From positions 212,400 to 276,399 of the forward strand of contig NZ_FWER01000009.1 of assembly GCF_900169785.1 (NCBI RefSeq): a stretch of DNA of 64,000 nt, read 5' to 3'. The notes under the pieces are model-generated. The model had not been told where the DNA came from. It saw nothing but the letters and a program-made list of their open reading frames with translations, and ran no database searches. Position 1 is the stretch's first letter. Each line of letters starts with the position of its first letter. The position numbers were made by a program, and so were the translations under genes. Origin of the DNA: Rhizobium sullae (GTDB lineage: Bacteria > Pseudomonadota > Alphaproteobacteria > Rhizobiales > Rhizobiaceae). Shown in pieces: positions 46,079 through 55,896 of the stretch.

Positions 46079-46606
46079 CTATTCCGGCGCCAACGGCACA
46101 GAGGGCCACTCGGCCGTCACTTGCGCCTGTACCGGCCGGTCGAGATAGGTGGAGAGCGCGACATAGCTGCGCGTGCCGCGAACGCCCGGCACGGAATGAA
46201 TCTGCCCGAGGAGAAATTCCAGCGCCTGCGGATTTTCCAACCGCACCTTGAGGATCATGCTGGTATCCCCGGCGACCGAGTGCATTTCTTCCACTTCCGG
46301 AAACCGGCTGATCTGCATCAGCTGTTCGCTCTTGCCCCAGCCAGCCGCCTCCACATGCACGAAGGCCAACAACGGCTTGCCGACTGCTGTACCATCAAGC
46401 CGGGCGACCACATCCCGGATGACGCCGGACCGCTTCAGCCGCTTGACCCGTTCGTGCACCGACGGCGGCGAGAGCCCCACCTTCTCCCCAAGCGCGGCGT
46501 AGCTCTGGCCCGCATCGGCGGCGAGCGCCGCTAATATCTTTCGGTCGAACGGATCGATTGAAGCGCTCTCACGCCGCTTTTGCCGAATGCCTTCTGTATT
46601 TTCCAT
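46079..46606 (-). CDS. Lrp/AsnC family regulator
   Basis: A 175-residue Lrp protein: SIDPFDRKILAALAADAGQSYAAL and LSPPSVHERVKRLKRSGVI form the DNA-binding part, then a RAM ligand domain (VEEMHSVAGDTSMILKV). GAGGAG precedes the ATG at 46606. It ends against the dehydratase stop and is divergent from the Rid gene, so it may sense an amino acid and control either. Confidence 0.9.
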   Translation of the reverse strand: MENTEGIRQKRRESASIDPFDRKILAALAADAGQSYAALGEKVGLSPPSVHERVKRLKRSGVIRDVVARLDGTAVGKPLLAFVHVEAAGWGKSEQLMQISRFPEVEEMHSVAGDTSMILKVRLENPQALEFLLGQIHSVPGVRGTRSYVALSTYLDRPVQAQVTAEWPSVPLAPE

Positions 46607-46687
46607 CCACACGTCTCCTCTGCTTTTCAGCCGAACTTTATTCGGCAAGATAGCGGCAAGGCCATATAGAGTTCCAGAGGAGCAGAA

Positions 46688-47074
46688 ATGGAAATGATCG
46701 TTCGCAATCCACGCGACGGCATCTATGCCGCAACGCCTGATTACGTGCATGCCATGGAGGTGCGTCAGCCTGAACGTCTTGTCTTCGTCAGCGGAACGAT
46801 GGGCCTTGACCCCGCTGGCAGAGCCGGCGCCGACCTAAACTCCCAACTCCACCTGATCTGGTCGAACCTCAGGCGAATTCTGGCAGAGACTCAGATGACC
46901 ACGAAGAACATCGTGCGAGTGACCAGCTACCTGCGCGACGTATCCTTCACCGAGGCAAACCAGAATGCACGGGTGGCGGCGCTCGGAGAGCATCGGGCGC
47001 CGACAACAGCCATCGTCGTCGAAACGCTGCAAGACGACTGGCTGGTCGAAATCGAGATCATTGCCGCAGCGTGA
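46688..47074 (+). CDS. Rid (YjgF/YER057c) family protein
   Basis: A 128-residue Rid protein (VFVSGTMGLDP, DLNSQLHLIWSNLRRILAE, LVEIEIIAAA). RidA proteins hydrolyse reactive enamines or imines made by PLP dehydratases. The catalytic Arg (R105 of RidA, in ARSCVEV) aligns with Thr in APTTAIVV, so this is a non-RidA subgroup whose activity is unclear. Ribosome site AGAGGAG precedes the ATG. Confidence 0.88.
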   Translation: MEMIVRNPRDGIYAATPDYVHAMEVRQPERLVFVSGTMGLDPAGRAGADLNSQLHLIWSNLRRILAETQMTTKNIVRVTSYLRDVSFTEANQNARVAALGEHRAPTTAIVVETLQDDWLVEIEIIAAA

Positions 47075-47081
47075 ATGGAAA

Positions 47082-48665
47082 TCACGCCGCATTGGCGATG
47101 TGATATTCCTTGATCGCGACCATCTTGATCGCTGGATAGCGCTCCGCCTCGTAGCGCAGCGAGAAGCTGTCCTGCGCCAAGAACACCGGATCGCCGTCGA
47201 GATCGCGGGCGATATCGCCGCGTTTGACCGTCAGGAACTTTTCGAGTTCAGCCGACTGATCGGCCGAAATCCAGCGGCAGACCGAAAAGCGCGACATTTC
47301 AAAGGAAACCGGTAGGCCGTATTCCGCCTGCAGGCGCTCCTTCAGCACGTCGAGCTGTAGCGCGCCGACAACACCAACGATCGCCGGCGAACCGTCTTCC
47401 GGAGAAAAGAGCTGGACGACGCCCTCTTCGGCCATCTGCTGCAGGGCTTCCTTGAGCTTCTTTGCCTTCATCGCATCTTCAAGACGGACACGGCGAAGGA
47501 TTTCCGGCGAGAAGTTCGGTACGCCCTGGAACACCAGCGCTTCGCCTTCCGTCAGCGTATCGCCAATGCGCAGCGTGCCGTGGTTCGGAATGCCCACGAC
47601 GTCGCCAGCAAAGGCGGTATCCGCAAGCTGCCTCTGCGAGGCGAAGAAGAACTGCGGCGCGGTTAATCCCAGCTGCTTGCCGGTGCGTGACAAGCGCGCC
47701 TTCATGCCGCGTTCCAGCTTGCCGGAGCAGATGCGGGCAAAGGCGATGCGGTCGCGATGGTTTGGGTCCATGTTGGCCTGGATCTTGAAGACGAAGGCCG
47801 TCATCTTGTCCTCGGACGCATGCACCGTCCTTAAATCGGCAACCTGATCGCGCGGCGGCGGCGCGAAGTCTCCAAGCGCGTTGATGAGATCGCGGACGCC
47901 GTAATTGCGAAGCGCCGAGCCGAAGAAGACCGGCGTCATGTGACCCTCCAGGAATGCCTTGCGGTCGAACGGCCGGCAGGCCTCCATCGCGAGCTCCGTT
48001 TCGTCGATAAACACTTGGCGTTCGTTTTCCGGCAACCGATCAGCGACGTTCCGCGGACCGTTGACCGGCGTTGCTTCCACTTCCGTGTCTGAACCGCGCA
48101 CAGTGTTGGTCGCCAGATGATATGAGCCGCAGAACGTTTTGGAGCGGCCGATGGGCCAGGTGATCGGCGCGGTATCCAACGCCAGTTTCTCCTCCACCTC
48201 ATCTAGGATCTCGAACGGATCGCGGCTTTCGCGGTCCATCTTATTGATGAAGGTGATGATCGGGATGTCGCGCATACGGCAGACTTCGAAGAGCTTCAGC
48301 GTACGCGGCTCAATGCCTTTGGCGGCGTCGATGACCATGACGGCCGCGTCCACCGCCGTCAGCGTGCGATAGGTGTCGTCCGCGAAGTCTTCGTGGCCGG
48401 GCGTGTCGAGGATGTTGAAGACGTTGTCGCCATATTCGAAGGTCATGACGGAGGTGACCACCGAGATGCCGCGCTCGCGCTCGATCTTCATCCAATCCGA
48501 CCGGGTCTGGATGCGGTCCTTCTTCGCCTTGACCTCACCGGCGAGCTGGATTGCGCCGCCGAAAAGCAGCAGCTTTTCGGTGAGCGTGGTTTTGCCCGCA
48601 TCGGGGTGCGCGATAATAGCGAATGTGCGGCGGCGGGAAACCGCCTCGGCGAGGCTTTCGGCCAT
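47082..48665 (-). CDS. prfC: Peptide chain release factor 3
   Basis: Translational GTPase that recycles RF1 and RF2 from the ribosome. The G1 motif AHPDAGKTTLTEKLL, the switch segment ERERGISVVTS, DTPGHEDF (G3) and INKMDR (G4) are intact; the RF3-specific C-terminal domain follows (FEMSRFSVCRWI). Length of 527 residues is normal. It converges on the Rid gene with a 7-base gap. Confidence 0.97.
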   Translation of the reverse strand: MAESLAEAVSRRRTFAIIAHPDAGKTTLTEKLLLFGGAIQLAGEVKAKKDRIQTRSDWMKIERERGISVVTSVMTFEYGDNVFNILDTPGHEDFADDTYRTLTAVDAAVMVIDAAKGIEPRTLKLFEVCRMRDIPIITFINKMDRESRDPFEILDEVEEKLALDTAPITWPIGRSKTFCGSYHLATNTVRGSDTEVEATPVNGPRNVADRLPENERQVFIDETELAMEACRPFDRKAFLEGHMTPVFFGSALRNYGVRDLINALGDFAPPPRDQVADLRTVHASEDKMTAFVFKIQANMDPNHRDRIAFARICSGKLERGMKARLSRTGKQLGLTAPQFFFASQRQLADTAFAGDVVGIPNHGTLRIGDTLTEGEALVFQGVPNFSPEILRRVRLEDAMKAKKLKEALQQMAEEGVVQLFSPEDGSPAIVGVVGALQLDVLKERLQAEYGLPVSFEMSRFSVCRWISADQSAELEKFLTVKRGDIARDLDGDPVFLAQDSFSLRYEAERYPAIKMVAIKEYHIANAA

Positions 48666-48755
48666 GGTGTGAATCCTGTGGAATTGCCGCGTATCTAGCG
48701 ATTAAAGCCGACCATTGCAATTGACCTTGGGCGTCCTGGCGCAAAGTAATGGCTC

Positions 48756-49226
48756 ATGACCATTCACAACGACATCCGCCCGCAGCTCAACCTTGTCCGT
48801 TTGCCGAACGGCGAAGGTCTCGACCTGCCCTCCTATGAAACGAGCGGCGCCGCCGGCATGGATCTTCGGGCGGCTGTTGCCGGCAACGAACCGATGACGC
48901 TTGCGCCCGGCAAGCGCGCACTGGTGCCGACCGGCTTCATTTTCGAGATTCCGGATGGCTACGAAGCGCAGATCCGCCCCCGCTCCGGCCTCGCCTTCAA
49001 ACACGGCATCACCTGCCTCAACACGCCAGGCACGATCGACAGCGACTATCGCGGCGAAGTGAAGGTGCTGCTCGTCAATCTCGGCGATGAGACTTTCGAG
49101 ATCACGCGCGGTATGCGCATCGCGCAGATGGTGATCGCCCCGGTCACGCAGGTGCGGGTTGCGGAGGTCACCCAAAGCAGCGCAACTGCGCGCGGCGCCG
49201 GCGGCTTCGGCTCGACCGGCATATGA
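48756..49226 (+). CDS. dut: dUTP pyrophosphatase
   Basis: Trimeric dUTPase that keeps uracil out of DNA and supplies dUMP. All five motifs are visible, including [34 protein letters not shown] split across motifs 2 and 3, RIAQMVIAP and the C-terminal [10 protein letters not shown]. Length is 156 residues. It overlaps the following acetyltransferase by ATGA. Confidence 0.97.
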   Translation: MTIHNDIRPQLNLVRLPNGEGLDLPSYETSGAAGMDLRAAVAGNEPMTLAPGKRALVPTGFIFEIPDGYEAQIRPRSGLAFKHGITCLNTPGTIDSDYRGEVKVLLVNLGDETFEITRGMRIAQMVIAPVTQVRVAEVTQSSATARGAGGFGSTGI

Positions 49227-50122
49227 GCAAGTCTTTCGACAGTGCCGGGCTGACCTTTCGTCAGGACTATTTCGATGATCTGGCGGCATGGGCCGCGCTC
49301 GTCTCTCTCCTCGACGATACATTCGGCATTGACATCGGGCCGCTGCAACAGCTCGGCGGCCCGGATCCGACAAGCATGCCTTTCGGCTGGTTTGCCGCCG
49401 ACGGCACCCTTGCCGCCAACCTGTCCGCCTTTGCCATGCCGCTCGTCATCAATGGCCGGCAGATCAACGCGGCCGCCTTTCAATCCGGCGCCGTCCGCCC
49501 GCCGTGGCGCGGGCGCGGGCTTTACCGCGACGTGACACGGAAAGCGCTTGAATGGTGCAAGAGCCAGCAGTTCGAAGCTATCGTGCTCTACACTGACAAG
49601 CCCTCGCTCTACCAACCTTACGGCTTCCGCAGCCTGCCGATGCAACGCTACTCCGGGGCAGCACCAAAGCTACATCCCGCGACAGAGCCTGCCCGGCCGC
49701 TCGATCCGAGAAACGGGACAGAACTTACCCCGTTGCAACAAGCGCTGACGACGCGTGCGCCGGTTTCGGATGTGCTGGCTGTTTCGGGCAATGCAGCGAT
49801 GTTTCTCATCAATACGCAACTCGATCCCGACGTTCGTTTGAGCTGGCTCGATGCCGAGCAAGCCGTCGTCGCGTGGAAACCCGGAGAGGCTGGCCGCTTC
49901 AGCCTGCTTGACGTCGTCGCTGCGGAAATTCCGCCGCTTGCCGTCATCCTCGGCGGGCTCGGCGTGACACCTGAACATGTCGACGTCTTCTTTTCGCCGG
50001 ACAAGCTTGAGTGGCGCGGAGAGGCGCTCAGCTTCGACAACGGTACGGCCTTCATGATCCGGAGCACGGCTGATCTCGCGCCTGCGTCTCCCGCGATGCT
50101 CTCGCCGATGGCGGACTTCTAA
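49223..50122 (+). CDS. GNAT family N-acetyltransferase
   Basis: A 299-residue protein with the acetyl-CoA loop [18 protein letters not shown] near residue 95 and YQPYGFRSL, as in GNAT enzymes. The additional C-terminal half has no recognised domain. Substrate unknown. Translationally coupled to dut. Confidence 0.85.
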   Translation: MSKSFDSAGLTFRQDYFDDLAAWAALVSLLDDTFGIDIGPLQQLGGPDPTSMPFGWFAADGTLAANLSAFAMPLVINGRQINAAAFQSGAVRPPWRGRGLYRDVTRKALEWCKSQQFEAIVLYTDKPSLYQPYGFRSLPMQRYSGAAPKLHPATEPARPLDPRNGTELTPLQQALTTRAPVSDVLAVSGNAAMFLINTQLDPDVRLSWLDAEQAVVAWKPGEAGRFSLLDVVAAEIPPLAVILGGLGVTPEHVDVFFSPDKLEWRGEALSFDNGTAFMIRSTADLAPASPAMLSPMADF

Positions 50123-50147
50123 ACGGTCCAGCTCACGGGCCATCGAC

Positions 50148-50630
50148 TCAGCGGGTCGAAAGCGGCGGCAGGCGGCGTTTGACGGGGGAAGCCTTGATCA
50201 TCGAGGTGTTGGTCTCGGCCTTCTCGGCCACCTTGTCCAAAATACCATCGAGTTCTCCCATCGAGCGGACGACGAGGCGGGCGATGAAGCAATCGTCGCC
50301 GGTCACCTTGTCGCATTCGATGAATTCCGGCGTCTCCTGAATTATGCGTTCGACAACGTGCAACTGTCCCGGCAGCGGTCGGACACGAACGATCGCCTGC
50401 AGCGGATAGCCGAGGGCGGCCGGATCGATATCGATCGTGAAAGCCTTGACGATGCCGCGCTCCTCCAGTCTGCGCAGCCGTTCCGCAGCGCTGGGCGACG
50501 AAAGGTTGGCGGCCTGCGCCAACTCCTTCAGCGAAATGCGTGCATTCTGCGCCAGCGCATCGAGGAGACGCTGGTCGATGATATCCAAGCGAGACACCTC
50601 ATTAGCCACCAAAGCGATTTTACCTTTCAT
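50148..50630 (-). CDS. Lrp/AsnC family regulator
   Basis: A 160-residue Lrp protein (RLDIIDQRLLDALAQNARISLKEL, SSPSAAERLRRLEERGIV, then the RAM domain with CDKVTGDDCFIARLVV). The start at 50630 has no clear ribosome site; a GTG seven codons later is an alternative with AAAGG. It is divergent from an EamA exporter, a common Lrp-exporter pairing. Confidence 0.88.
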   Translation of the reverse strand: MKGKIALVANEVSRLDIIDQRLLDALAQNARISLKELAQAANLSSPSAAERLRRLEERGIVKAFTIDIDPAALGYPLQAIVRVRPLPGQLHVVERIIQETPEFIECDKVTGDDCFIARLVVRSMGELDGILDKVAEKAETNTSMIKASPVKRRLPPLSTR

Positions 50631-50718
50631 TATTAGGAGAAGACCGATTATCGCGCATTGCAGATTATAGAAGTTGGCATCCAAACACAATAATCTCCAA
50701 CACACAAAGGAGATCGCA

Positions 50719-51615
50719 ATGCAGAACGATATAGGAAAAGGCACGGTTGAGATGACGGCCGCAATGGTAATCTCGGGGACGATCGGCTGGTTCGTCGTCA
50801 TGTCCGGCCAGCCTGTGAGCGGGGTCGTTTTCTGGCGTTGCCTGTTTGGTGCTGCGAGCCTTCTTGTCGTCTGCGGTGCCCTCGGATTCCTGAAGCCCCG
50901 CATTCTCTCGCCGAGAACTTTCGGCATCGCCGTTCTCGGCGGGGTCGCCATCGTGCTGAACTGGCTGCTGCTTTTCGCCTCCTATTCGCACGCATCGATC
51001 TCGATCGCGACCACCATCTACAATACCCAGCCCTTCATGCTGTTGGCGCTTGGCGCCGTATTCCTCGGCGAAAAGATCACGGCAGCGAAACTCTTTTGGC
51101 TGGCCCTCGCCTTTGCCGGCATGATGGCGATTGTCGAGGCAAAACCTGAGGCCGGGGGCATTTCAGCAAGCTACGGGCTGGGTATCGCGCTGGCACTTGG
51201 AGCCGCGTTCTTCTATGCGCTGGCGGCACTTGCTGCAAAGTGGCTGAAAGGTACACCGCCGCATCTGATCGCGCTCATTCAGGTTTCGACCGGCATTCTC
51301 ATGCTGGCGCCCGTGACCGACTTTTCGGACCTGCCGACGACCGCCGGATCGTGGTCCATTCTGGTGGCGATGGGCGTCGTTCACACCGGCTTGATGTATG
51401 TACTGCTCTACGGCGCGATCCAGAAGCTGCCGACACATCTCACCGGCGCGCTTTCCTTCATTTATCCGATCGTTGCGATCGCGGTGGACGGCCTGGCTTT
51501 TGGCCATGCATTGCAGCCGCTGCAGATCCTCGGTGCGGCAATCATCCTTGTTGCGGCCGCCGGCATGAATCTCGGCTGGACGCCAGGGCGTTGGCTGCGG
51601 CCTATCCGAAACTGA
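50719..51615 (+). CDS. EamA/DMT family exporter
   Basis: A 298-residue ten-segment transporter (MVISGTIGWFVVMSGQPVS, GVVFWRCLFGAASL). AAAGGAGAT precedes the ATG at 50719. Probably an amino-acid-related exporter controlled by the divergent Lrp regulator; substrate not known. It overlaps the isochorismatase-like gene by 14 bases tail to tail. Confidence 0.88.
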   Translation: MQNDIGKGTVEMTAAMVISGTIGWFVVMSGQPVSGVVFWRCLFGAASLLVVCGALGFLKPRILSPRTFGIAVLGGVAIVLNWLLLFASYSHASISIATTIYNTQPFMLLALGAVFLGEKITAAKLFWLALAFAGMMAIVEAKPEAGGISASYGLGIALALGAAFFYALAALAAKWLKGTPPHLIALIQVSTGILMLAPVTDFSDLPTTAGSWSILVAMGVVHTGLMYVLLYGAIQKLPTHLTGALSFIYPIVAIAVDGLAFGHALQPLQILGAAIILVAAAGMNLGWTPGRWLRPIRN

Positions 51616-52162
51616 TCGCAGCCGCCTTCGCAAGCCGGATTTCGTGGCTGCCGGCATCGAACTCATCGAGCACGGCGTTGTGATGGGCGATGATCTGCTC
51701 GAAGCGGAGTTCGCCTATGTCCGCGGTCATGTGCCCATCGGAAATTAGCGTCACGTCGTAGCCGAGCGAAACGGCGCGGCGTGCGGTGGTATCAACGCAG
51801 AACGGGGTCATGCAGCCGCCGACCACCAGCCTGGTGATGCCGCTCTCCTTGAGGCGCTGCTCAAGTTCGGTTTCGAAAAACGAGTCGCAGCTGCGCTTGT
51901 GAACGACGATCTCGCGATCTTGAGGCGCAATCTCGTCACGCAACTGCCAGCCTTCGCTGCCTGCCGCAAGACGGTGGGACGCATGCCCGTCATGCTGGAC
52001 GATGACGACCGGTGCATTCACCGCGCGAGCCTTCTGGAGAACCTCTGCGAGACGCGCCACCGTCTCGTCCAGCGCCCTGTCAATCAAGGGCTGGCGTGTG
52101 GGGCTTCCGAGGCCTTTCAAGATGGCATTCTGAACATCGATGAGCAGCAACGCGGTTGTCAT
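51602..52162 (-). CDS. Isochorismatase-like cysteine hydrolase
   Basis: A 186-residue hydrolase. The triad is visible: Asp9 in LLLIDVQNA, Lys in VVHKRSCDSF and the nucleophile Cys in GGCMTPFCVDTTARRA. Family members include nicotinamidase and N-carbamoylsarcosine amidohydrolase; the substrate here is unknown. It is divergent from the LysE-type exporter. Confidence 0.88.
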   Translation of the reverse strand: MTTALLLIDVQNAILKGLGSPTRQPLIDRALDETVARLAEVLQKARAVNAPVVIVQHDGHASHRLAAGSEGWQLRDEIAPQDREIVVHKRSCDSFFETELEQRLKESGITRLVVGGCMTPFCVDTTARRAVSLGYDVTLISDGHMTADIGELRFEQIIAHHNAVLDEFDAGSHEIRLAKAAAISFG

Positions 52163-52266
52163 TTGTTTTCTCCTTTTCGGCGCCCGTTTATCTGATTCGA
52201 TCGTGTGACTTCATCTTGAAAGCAGCCCATAGCATCAGTAAAAGAAGCTGCCTGAGGAGAGCAAAG

Positions 52267-52884
52267 ATGACCGTTGCAGCCCTGCTTGCCTATAGCGGCG
52301 CCCTTTTCATCGCCGCGATCATTCCCGGACCCGGCATCACCGCGATCGTCGCCCGCGCGCTCGGCTCGAATTTTCGCGAGACCTTTTTCATGGGTCTCGG
52401 CCTTGTTCTCGGCGACATCACCTATCTGACGGCGGTGATCCTCGGGCTCTCATTCGTGGCGCAGACCTTCACCGGGATTTTCCTCGTCATCAAGTTCGCC
52501 GGCGTCCTTTACCTCTGCTACATTGCCTACAAGCTCTGGACCGCAGGTCTTTTGCCGCAGGATATTGCCGCACGCAAATCGAGCAGCGTCGGAATGTCCT
52601 TCCTGTCCGGCCTGCTGGTAACGCTCGGCAATCCGAAGACGATGCTCTTTTACGTCGCCCTCGTGCCGACGCTGATCGACATCAACCATATCGGCCTTCA
52701 TGAATACGGCATACTTCTGATCGCAACCTTCGTCGTGCTGCTGGTGGTTTTGATCCCCTATATGCTGCTTGCGGCGCGCGCCCGCACGATGCTGAAACAA
52801 CCGCGTGCGCTGCAAGCGCTCAACCGGGTTGCGGCAAGCATCCTGGCCGGAACGGCAGCCTTTATCGCCGCGCGCGCTGCCTGA
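52267..52884 (+). CDS. LysE family amino acid exporter
   Basis: A 205-residue inner-membrane protein with six predicted segments; the opening IPGPGITAIVARAL and the GNPKTMLFYVALVP segment are typical of LysE/RhtB exporters. GAGGAGAGCAAAG precedes the ATG. A terminator follows. Confidence 0.9.
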   Translation: MTVAALLAYSGALFIAAIIPGPGITAIVARALGSNFRETFFMGLGLVLGDITYLTAVILGLSFVAQTFTGIFLVIKFAGVLYLCYIAYKLWTAGLLPQDIAARKSSSVGMSFLSGLLVTLGNPKTMLFYVALVPTLIDINHIGLHEYGILLIATFVVLLVVLIPYMLLAARARTMLKQPRALQALNRVAASILAGTAAFIAARAA

Positions 52885-52903
52885 AAAAATCATTCGACAA
52901 AGC

Positions 52904-52926
52904 ATCGTTTTCAAACGATTTTTTCT
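52904..52926 (+). terminator. Rho-independent terminator of the LysE-type gene
   Basis: Stem ATCGTTT / AAACGAT with a two-base centre (52904-52919) followed by TTTTTTCTC. It lies 20 bases beyond the stop. Confidence 0.7.
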
Positions 52927-53018
52927 CTTGGACAGCGGTTCCGTGGATCAAGGCCCTCTGGCCTGCTTCGGCCTTTGACCCTATTCTCTCGCCCAACAAT
53001 CATTAAGGGAGCGCACTC

Positions 53019-53981
53019 ATGTCGAGAAAACCGGGCCGCGGCCGCATCTACTCGTCGATCACGGAAACCATCGGCGATACGCCGATCGTCCGCCTCGACA
53101 AGCTCGCCAAGGAAAAGGGCGTGACGGCCAATCTGCTCGCCAAGCTCGAATTCTTCAATCCGATTGCTTCCGTTAAGGACCGTATCGGCGTCGCCATGAT
53201 CGAGAGCCTTGAAGCGCAAGGCAAGATTGCGCCCGGCAAGACGACGCTCATCGAGCCGACCTCCGGCAATACCGGCATCGCGCTCGCCTTTGCCGCCGCC
53301 GCCAAAGGCTACAAGCTGATTCTCACCATGCCGGAGACCATGTCGGTCGAGCGCCGCAAGATGCTGGCGCTGCTCGGCGCCGAACTCGTGCTGACCGAGG
53401 GGCAGAGGGGCATGAAGGGCGCAATCGCCAAGGCGGAGGAACTTGCGGCGACGCTTCCCGACGCCATCATTCCGCAGCAGTTCGAGAACCCGGCCAACCC
53501 GGAAATCCACCGCAAGACGACGGCCGAGGAAATCTGGAACGATACGGAGGGTGCCGTCGACATCCTCGTTTCCGGCATCGGCACCGGCGGCACGATCACC
53601 GGCGCCGGCCAGGTTCTGAAGTCGAAGAAACCAGGCATCAGGGTAATCGCCGTGGAGCCGGAGGAATCTCCCGTTCTTTCCGGCGGCCAGCCGGGACCGC
53701 ACAAGATCCAGGGTATCGGCGCAGGCTTTGCGCCGGCCATCCTCGATACGAAAATCTATGATGAAGTCGTCACCATCAACAGCGCGCAGGCGATGGAAAC
53801 CGCGCGCCTGGTCGCCAGGCTTGAAGGCGTTCCAGTCGGCATTTCCTCGGGCGCGGCGCTGGCGGCAGCAATCAAGGTCGGCAGCCGCGAGGAAAATGCC
53901 GGCAAGAACATCGTCGTCATCATCCCGTCCTTCGCCGAGCGCTATCTTTCGACCGCCCTTTTCGAGGGGCTCGGAAACTGA
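53019..53981 (+). CDS. cysK: Cysteine synthase A (O-acetylserine sulfhydrylase)
   Basis: PLP enzyme that forms cysteine from O-acetylserine and sulfide. The PLP lysine is in [11 protein letters not shown], the substrate loop in [13 protein letters not shown], and the phosphate loop in [24 protein letters not shown] is also typical. Length of 320 residues is normal. Ribosome site AAGGGAG precedes the ATG. It could also reuse sulfide released elsewhere, but no link is shown. Confidence 0.96.
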   Translation: MSRKPGRGRIYSSITETIGDTPIVRLDKLAKEKGVTANLLAKLEFFNPIASVKDRIGVAMIESLEAQGKIAPGKTTLIEPTSGNTGIALAFAAAAKGYKLILTMPETMSVERRKMLALLGAELVLTEGQRGMKGAIAKAEELAATLPDAIIPQQFENPANPEIHRKTTAEEIWNDTEGAVDILVSGIGTGGTITGAGQVLKSKKPGIRVIAVEPEESPVLSGGQPGPHKIQGIGAGFAPAILDTKIYDEVVTINSAQAMETARLVARLEGVPVGISSGAALAAAIKVGSREENAGKNIVVIIPSFAERYLSTALFEGLGN

Positions 53982-53998
53982 GTTTTCCAGCGGAATTC

Positions 53999-54022
53999 GG
54001 GTACGCTTCGGCGCCCCTTTTT
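53999..54022 (+). terminator. Likely terminator of cysK
   Basis: GGG-TA-CGC-TTCG-GCG-CCC forms a stem with a two-base bulge and a stable TTCG loop, followed by TTTTT. It starts 18 bases after the cysK stop. Confidence 0.6.
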
Positions 54023-54025
54023 CCG

Positions 54026-54640
54026 TCAGGCCGCCGCCGTCAACCGTTCGCCCGCAAGACGATGGGAAATTGCCTCCGCCAGATGAATGCGCCCGACGTC
54101 GCCTTGCCATCCAGATCGGCAAGCGTCCGCGCCACCTTCAGCACGCGGTGGTAGCCACGCGCTGAAAACCGCATTTTCTCGGCAGCGTCGCGCAACAGTT
54201 GGAGGCCGCTAGCATCCGGCTCGGCGTATTTTTCGATCAACGCGGTCGAGCATCGGGCATTCGTGGCGATGCCGCCGAGGCCCGCTGCGATGAAGCGATC
54301 CTTCTGAATTTTCCGGGCACGGGCGACCACGGCAGCACTGGTTTCCGCGGGCATCGGCCAGATGCGATCGGTCGCGGACACCGCCGGAACGTCAATGCGG
54401 ATATCGATGCGGTCCATCAGGGGAAAAAGCGGCGGCAGAATGGAAGGCAGCCGCGCGGCAAGCATCGACTTACCTGAGCCGGGCGGACCAACCATCAGCG
54501 CGATATGCCGACCTGTCCGCATTGCGCCGCCAGTAGGAGAGATCGGCGTCGGGTTGGATGAGTGACCGCTTTGGGGCCGGTTGCTGCCGGGCAGCTCATG
54601 GCCATAATCCAATGAGAGCGGACATCGCAGTGGATACCCG
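54026..54640 (-). pseudogene. comM: comM/yifB (Mg-chelatase-like AAA+ protein) with internal deletion and frameshift
   Basis: The Walker A region GRHIALMVGPPGSGKSMLAARLPSILPP is joined at about 54427 directly to LMDRIDIRIDVPAV, which normally comes some 200 residues later, so Walker B and the Cys-rich CNPCPC region are missing. The first half of the protein is not recognisable. Near 54095 the family tail (GRIHLAEAISHRLAGERL) continues in another frame to a stop at 54026-54028. The gene cannot make a working ATPase. Intact ComM takes part in natural transformation in some bacteria. Confidence 0.75.
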
Positions 54641-54687
54641 TCGCGCTTCTGGCGTCTTTTCGCCGGTTCCTCTCGCACCCACTTAGA

Positions 54688-55752
54688 TCACTGTGCGCGC
54701 CGGCGATATTCTCCGGGGGTGACACCGAGACAACGGCGGAACACCGTCGTCAAATGGGACTGGCTTGAAAAACCGCAAGCGAGCGCGACATCGACGAGCG
54801 GCTCATCCCCCCGGCGCAACAAGGCTCGAGCCCGTTCGATCCGCCGTACCAGCACATAAGAATGGGGCGACATGCCAACCGTCTCTTGGAAGCGATGGGC
54901 AAAATGATAGGTGCTCATCCCTGCGACGGCGGCGAGCGATGACAGTCGCAGGTCATGGTCGATGCCATCTTCGATGTAATCGACGACGCGTGCGACACAC
55001 CGGGCCGGAAGCTTGCCGAATGGTCCGTGCCCGTTTCGCTCGCCGTGACTCGATAACCGCAGAAGGAATGTTTCGGCGACGATCAATGCCCAACTGTCGA
55101 GGAGGAGATTGGTAGGCTCGATCGAGGAGGCCGTATGCCGTATGCGCTCCAGGCTATGGTGCAGGTGGGCATCTAGCACGTCGGCAGGCATCCGGATATG
55201 ATCGTGGGTGAGCTCCTTTCCGAACAGCGAAACGCAAACCATGCCCATCAGGTCGAATGGAATGTGGAATTGCATGAAGCTCACCGGCTGCTCGAAGCGC
55301 CATTGTGCGCCTTCGAACGGCAACATGGACACCAAGCCTGACGGCGCCGCATCGCGCCAGGCCGTCGCTGTGCTCGTTCGGAGCGAGGCACTGACGAAGT
55401 TCGGATCACCCTCTTGCGGGGAATCCTCGACGGTCGAGAACCAATAGCTCAACTTGAGCGACGTCGCCGTTTCGGCGCCGATCGTGCGTACCGGTGCGAT
55501 CAGATGATCTGTCCAGTATCGCGGCACGCCAGATGTGTAAACCGCCCTGCAGGAAGCAAGGCCGGCGCCCTCGCCATCCCGCGCTTCACTGTGGCCGAAC
55601 CCCTTCCAGGCCACTTCGAATTTCAACCGCCCGCCCTCCAGGCCGCCTCGACGCTTTTGGTGACGCAAATTTTTGCGAACCATGGAAGCGCCTAGCGCGG
55701 CAAAATAGCAAGATTCTGAAATACGCGCCAGCCGCGGGCTCTTATCTGACAT
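54688..55752 (-). CDS. AraC family transcriptional regulator
   Basis: The C-terminal 100 residues are an AraC domain with two helix-turn-helices (LRLSSLAAVAGMSTYHFAHRF; PLVDVALACGFSSQSHLTTVF) ending VTPGEYRRRAQ. The N-terminal part has no recognised sensor motif. Two or three in-frame starts exist (55851, 55752, 55683) and none has a strong ribosome site, so the N-terminus is uncertain. It is divergent from the VOC gene at 55897 and probably regulates that group. Confidence 0.83.
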   Translation of the reverse strand: MSDKSPRLARISESCYFAALGASMVRKNLRHQKRRGGLEGGRLKFEVAWKGFGHSEARDGEGAGLASCRAVYTSGVPRYWTDHLIAPVRTIGAETATSLKLSYWFSTVEDSPQEGDPNFVSASLRTSTATAWRDAAPSGLVSMLPFEGAQWRFEQPVSFMQFHIPFDLMGMVCVSLFGKELTHDHIRMPADVLDAHLHHSLERIRHTASSIEPTNLLLDSWALIVAETFLLRLSSHGERNGHGPFGKLPARCVARVVDYIEDGIDHDLRLSSLAAVAGMSTYHFAHRFQETVGMSPHSYVLVRRIERARALLRRGDEPLVDVALACGFSSQSHLTTVFRRCLGVTPGEYRRRAQ

Positions 55753-55896
55753 CGGCGTTCGCTTCGTGTGGCGCGCGGGGATAACGAAACCGCCGGGATG
55801 CACGGCAATTTTTTGAGGCAAGATGCAACGTGATGCTGCGCCAAGAAGCACCAGGTCAGGCCGCCGAGCGCTCGCGCAAGTTCAGGGAGACAAAAG

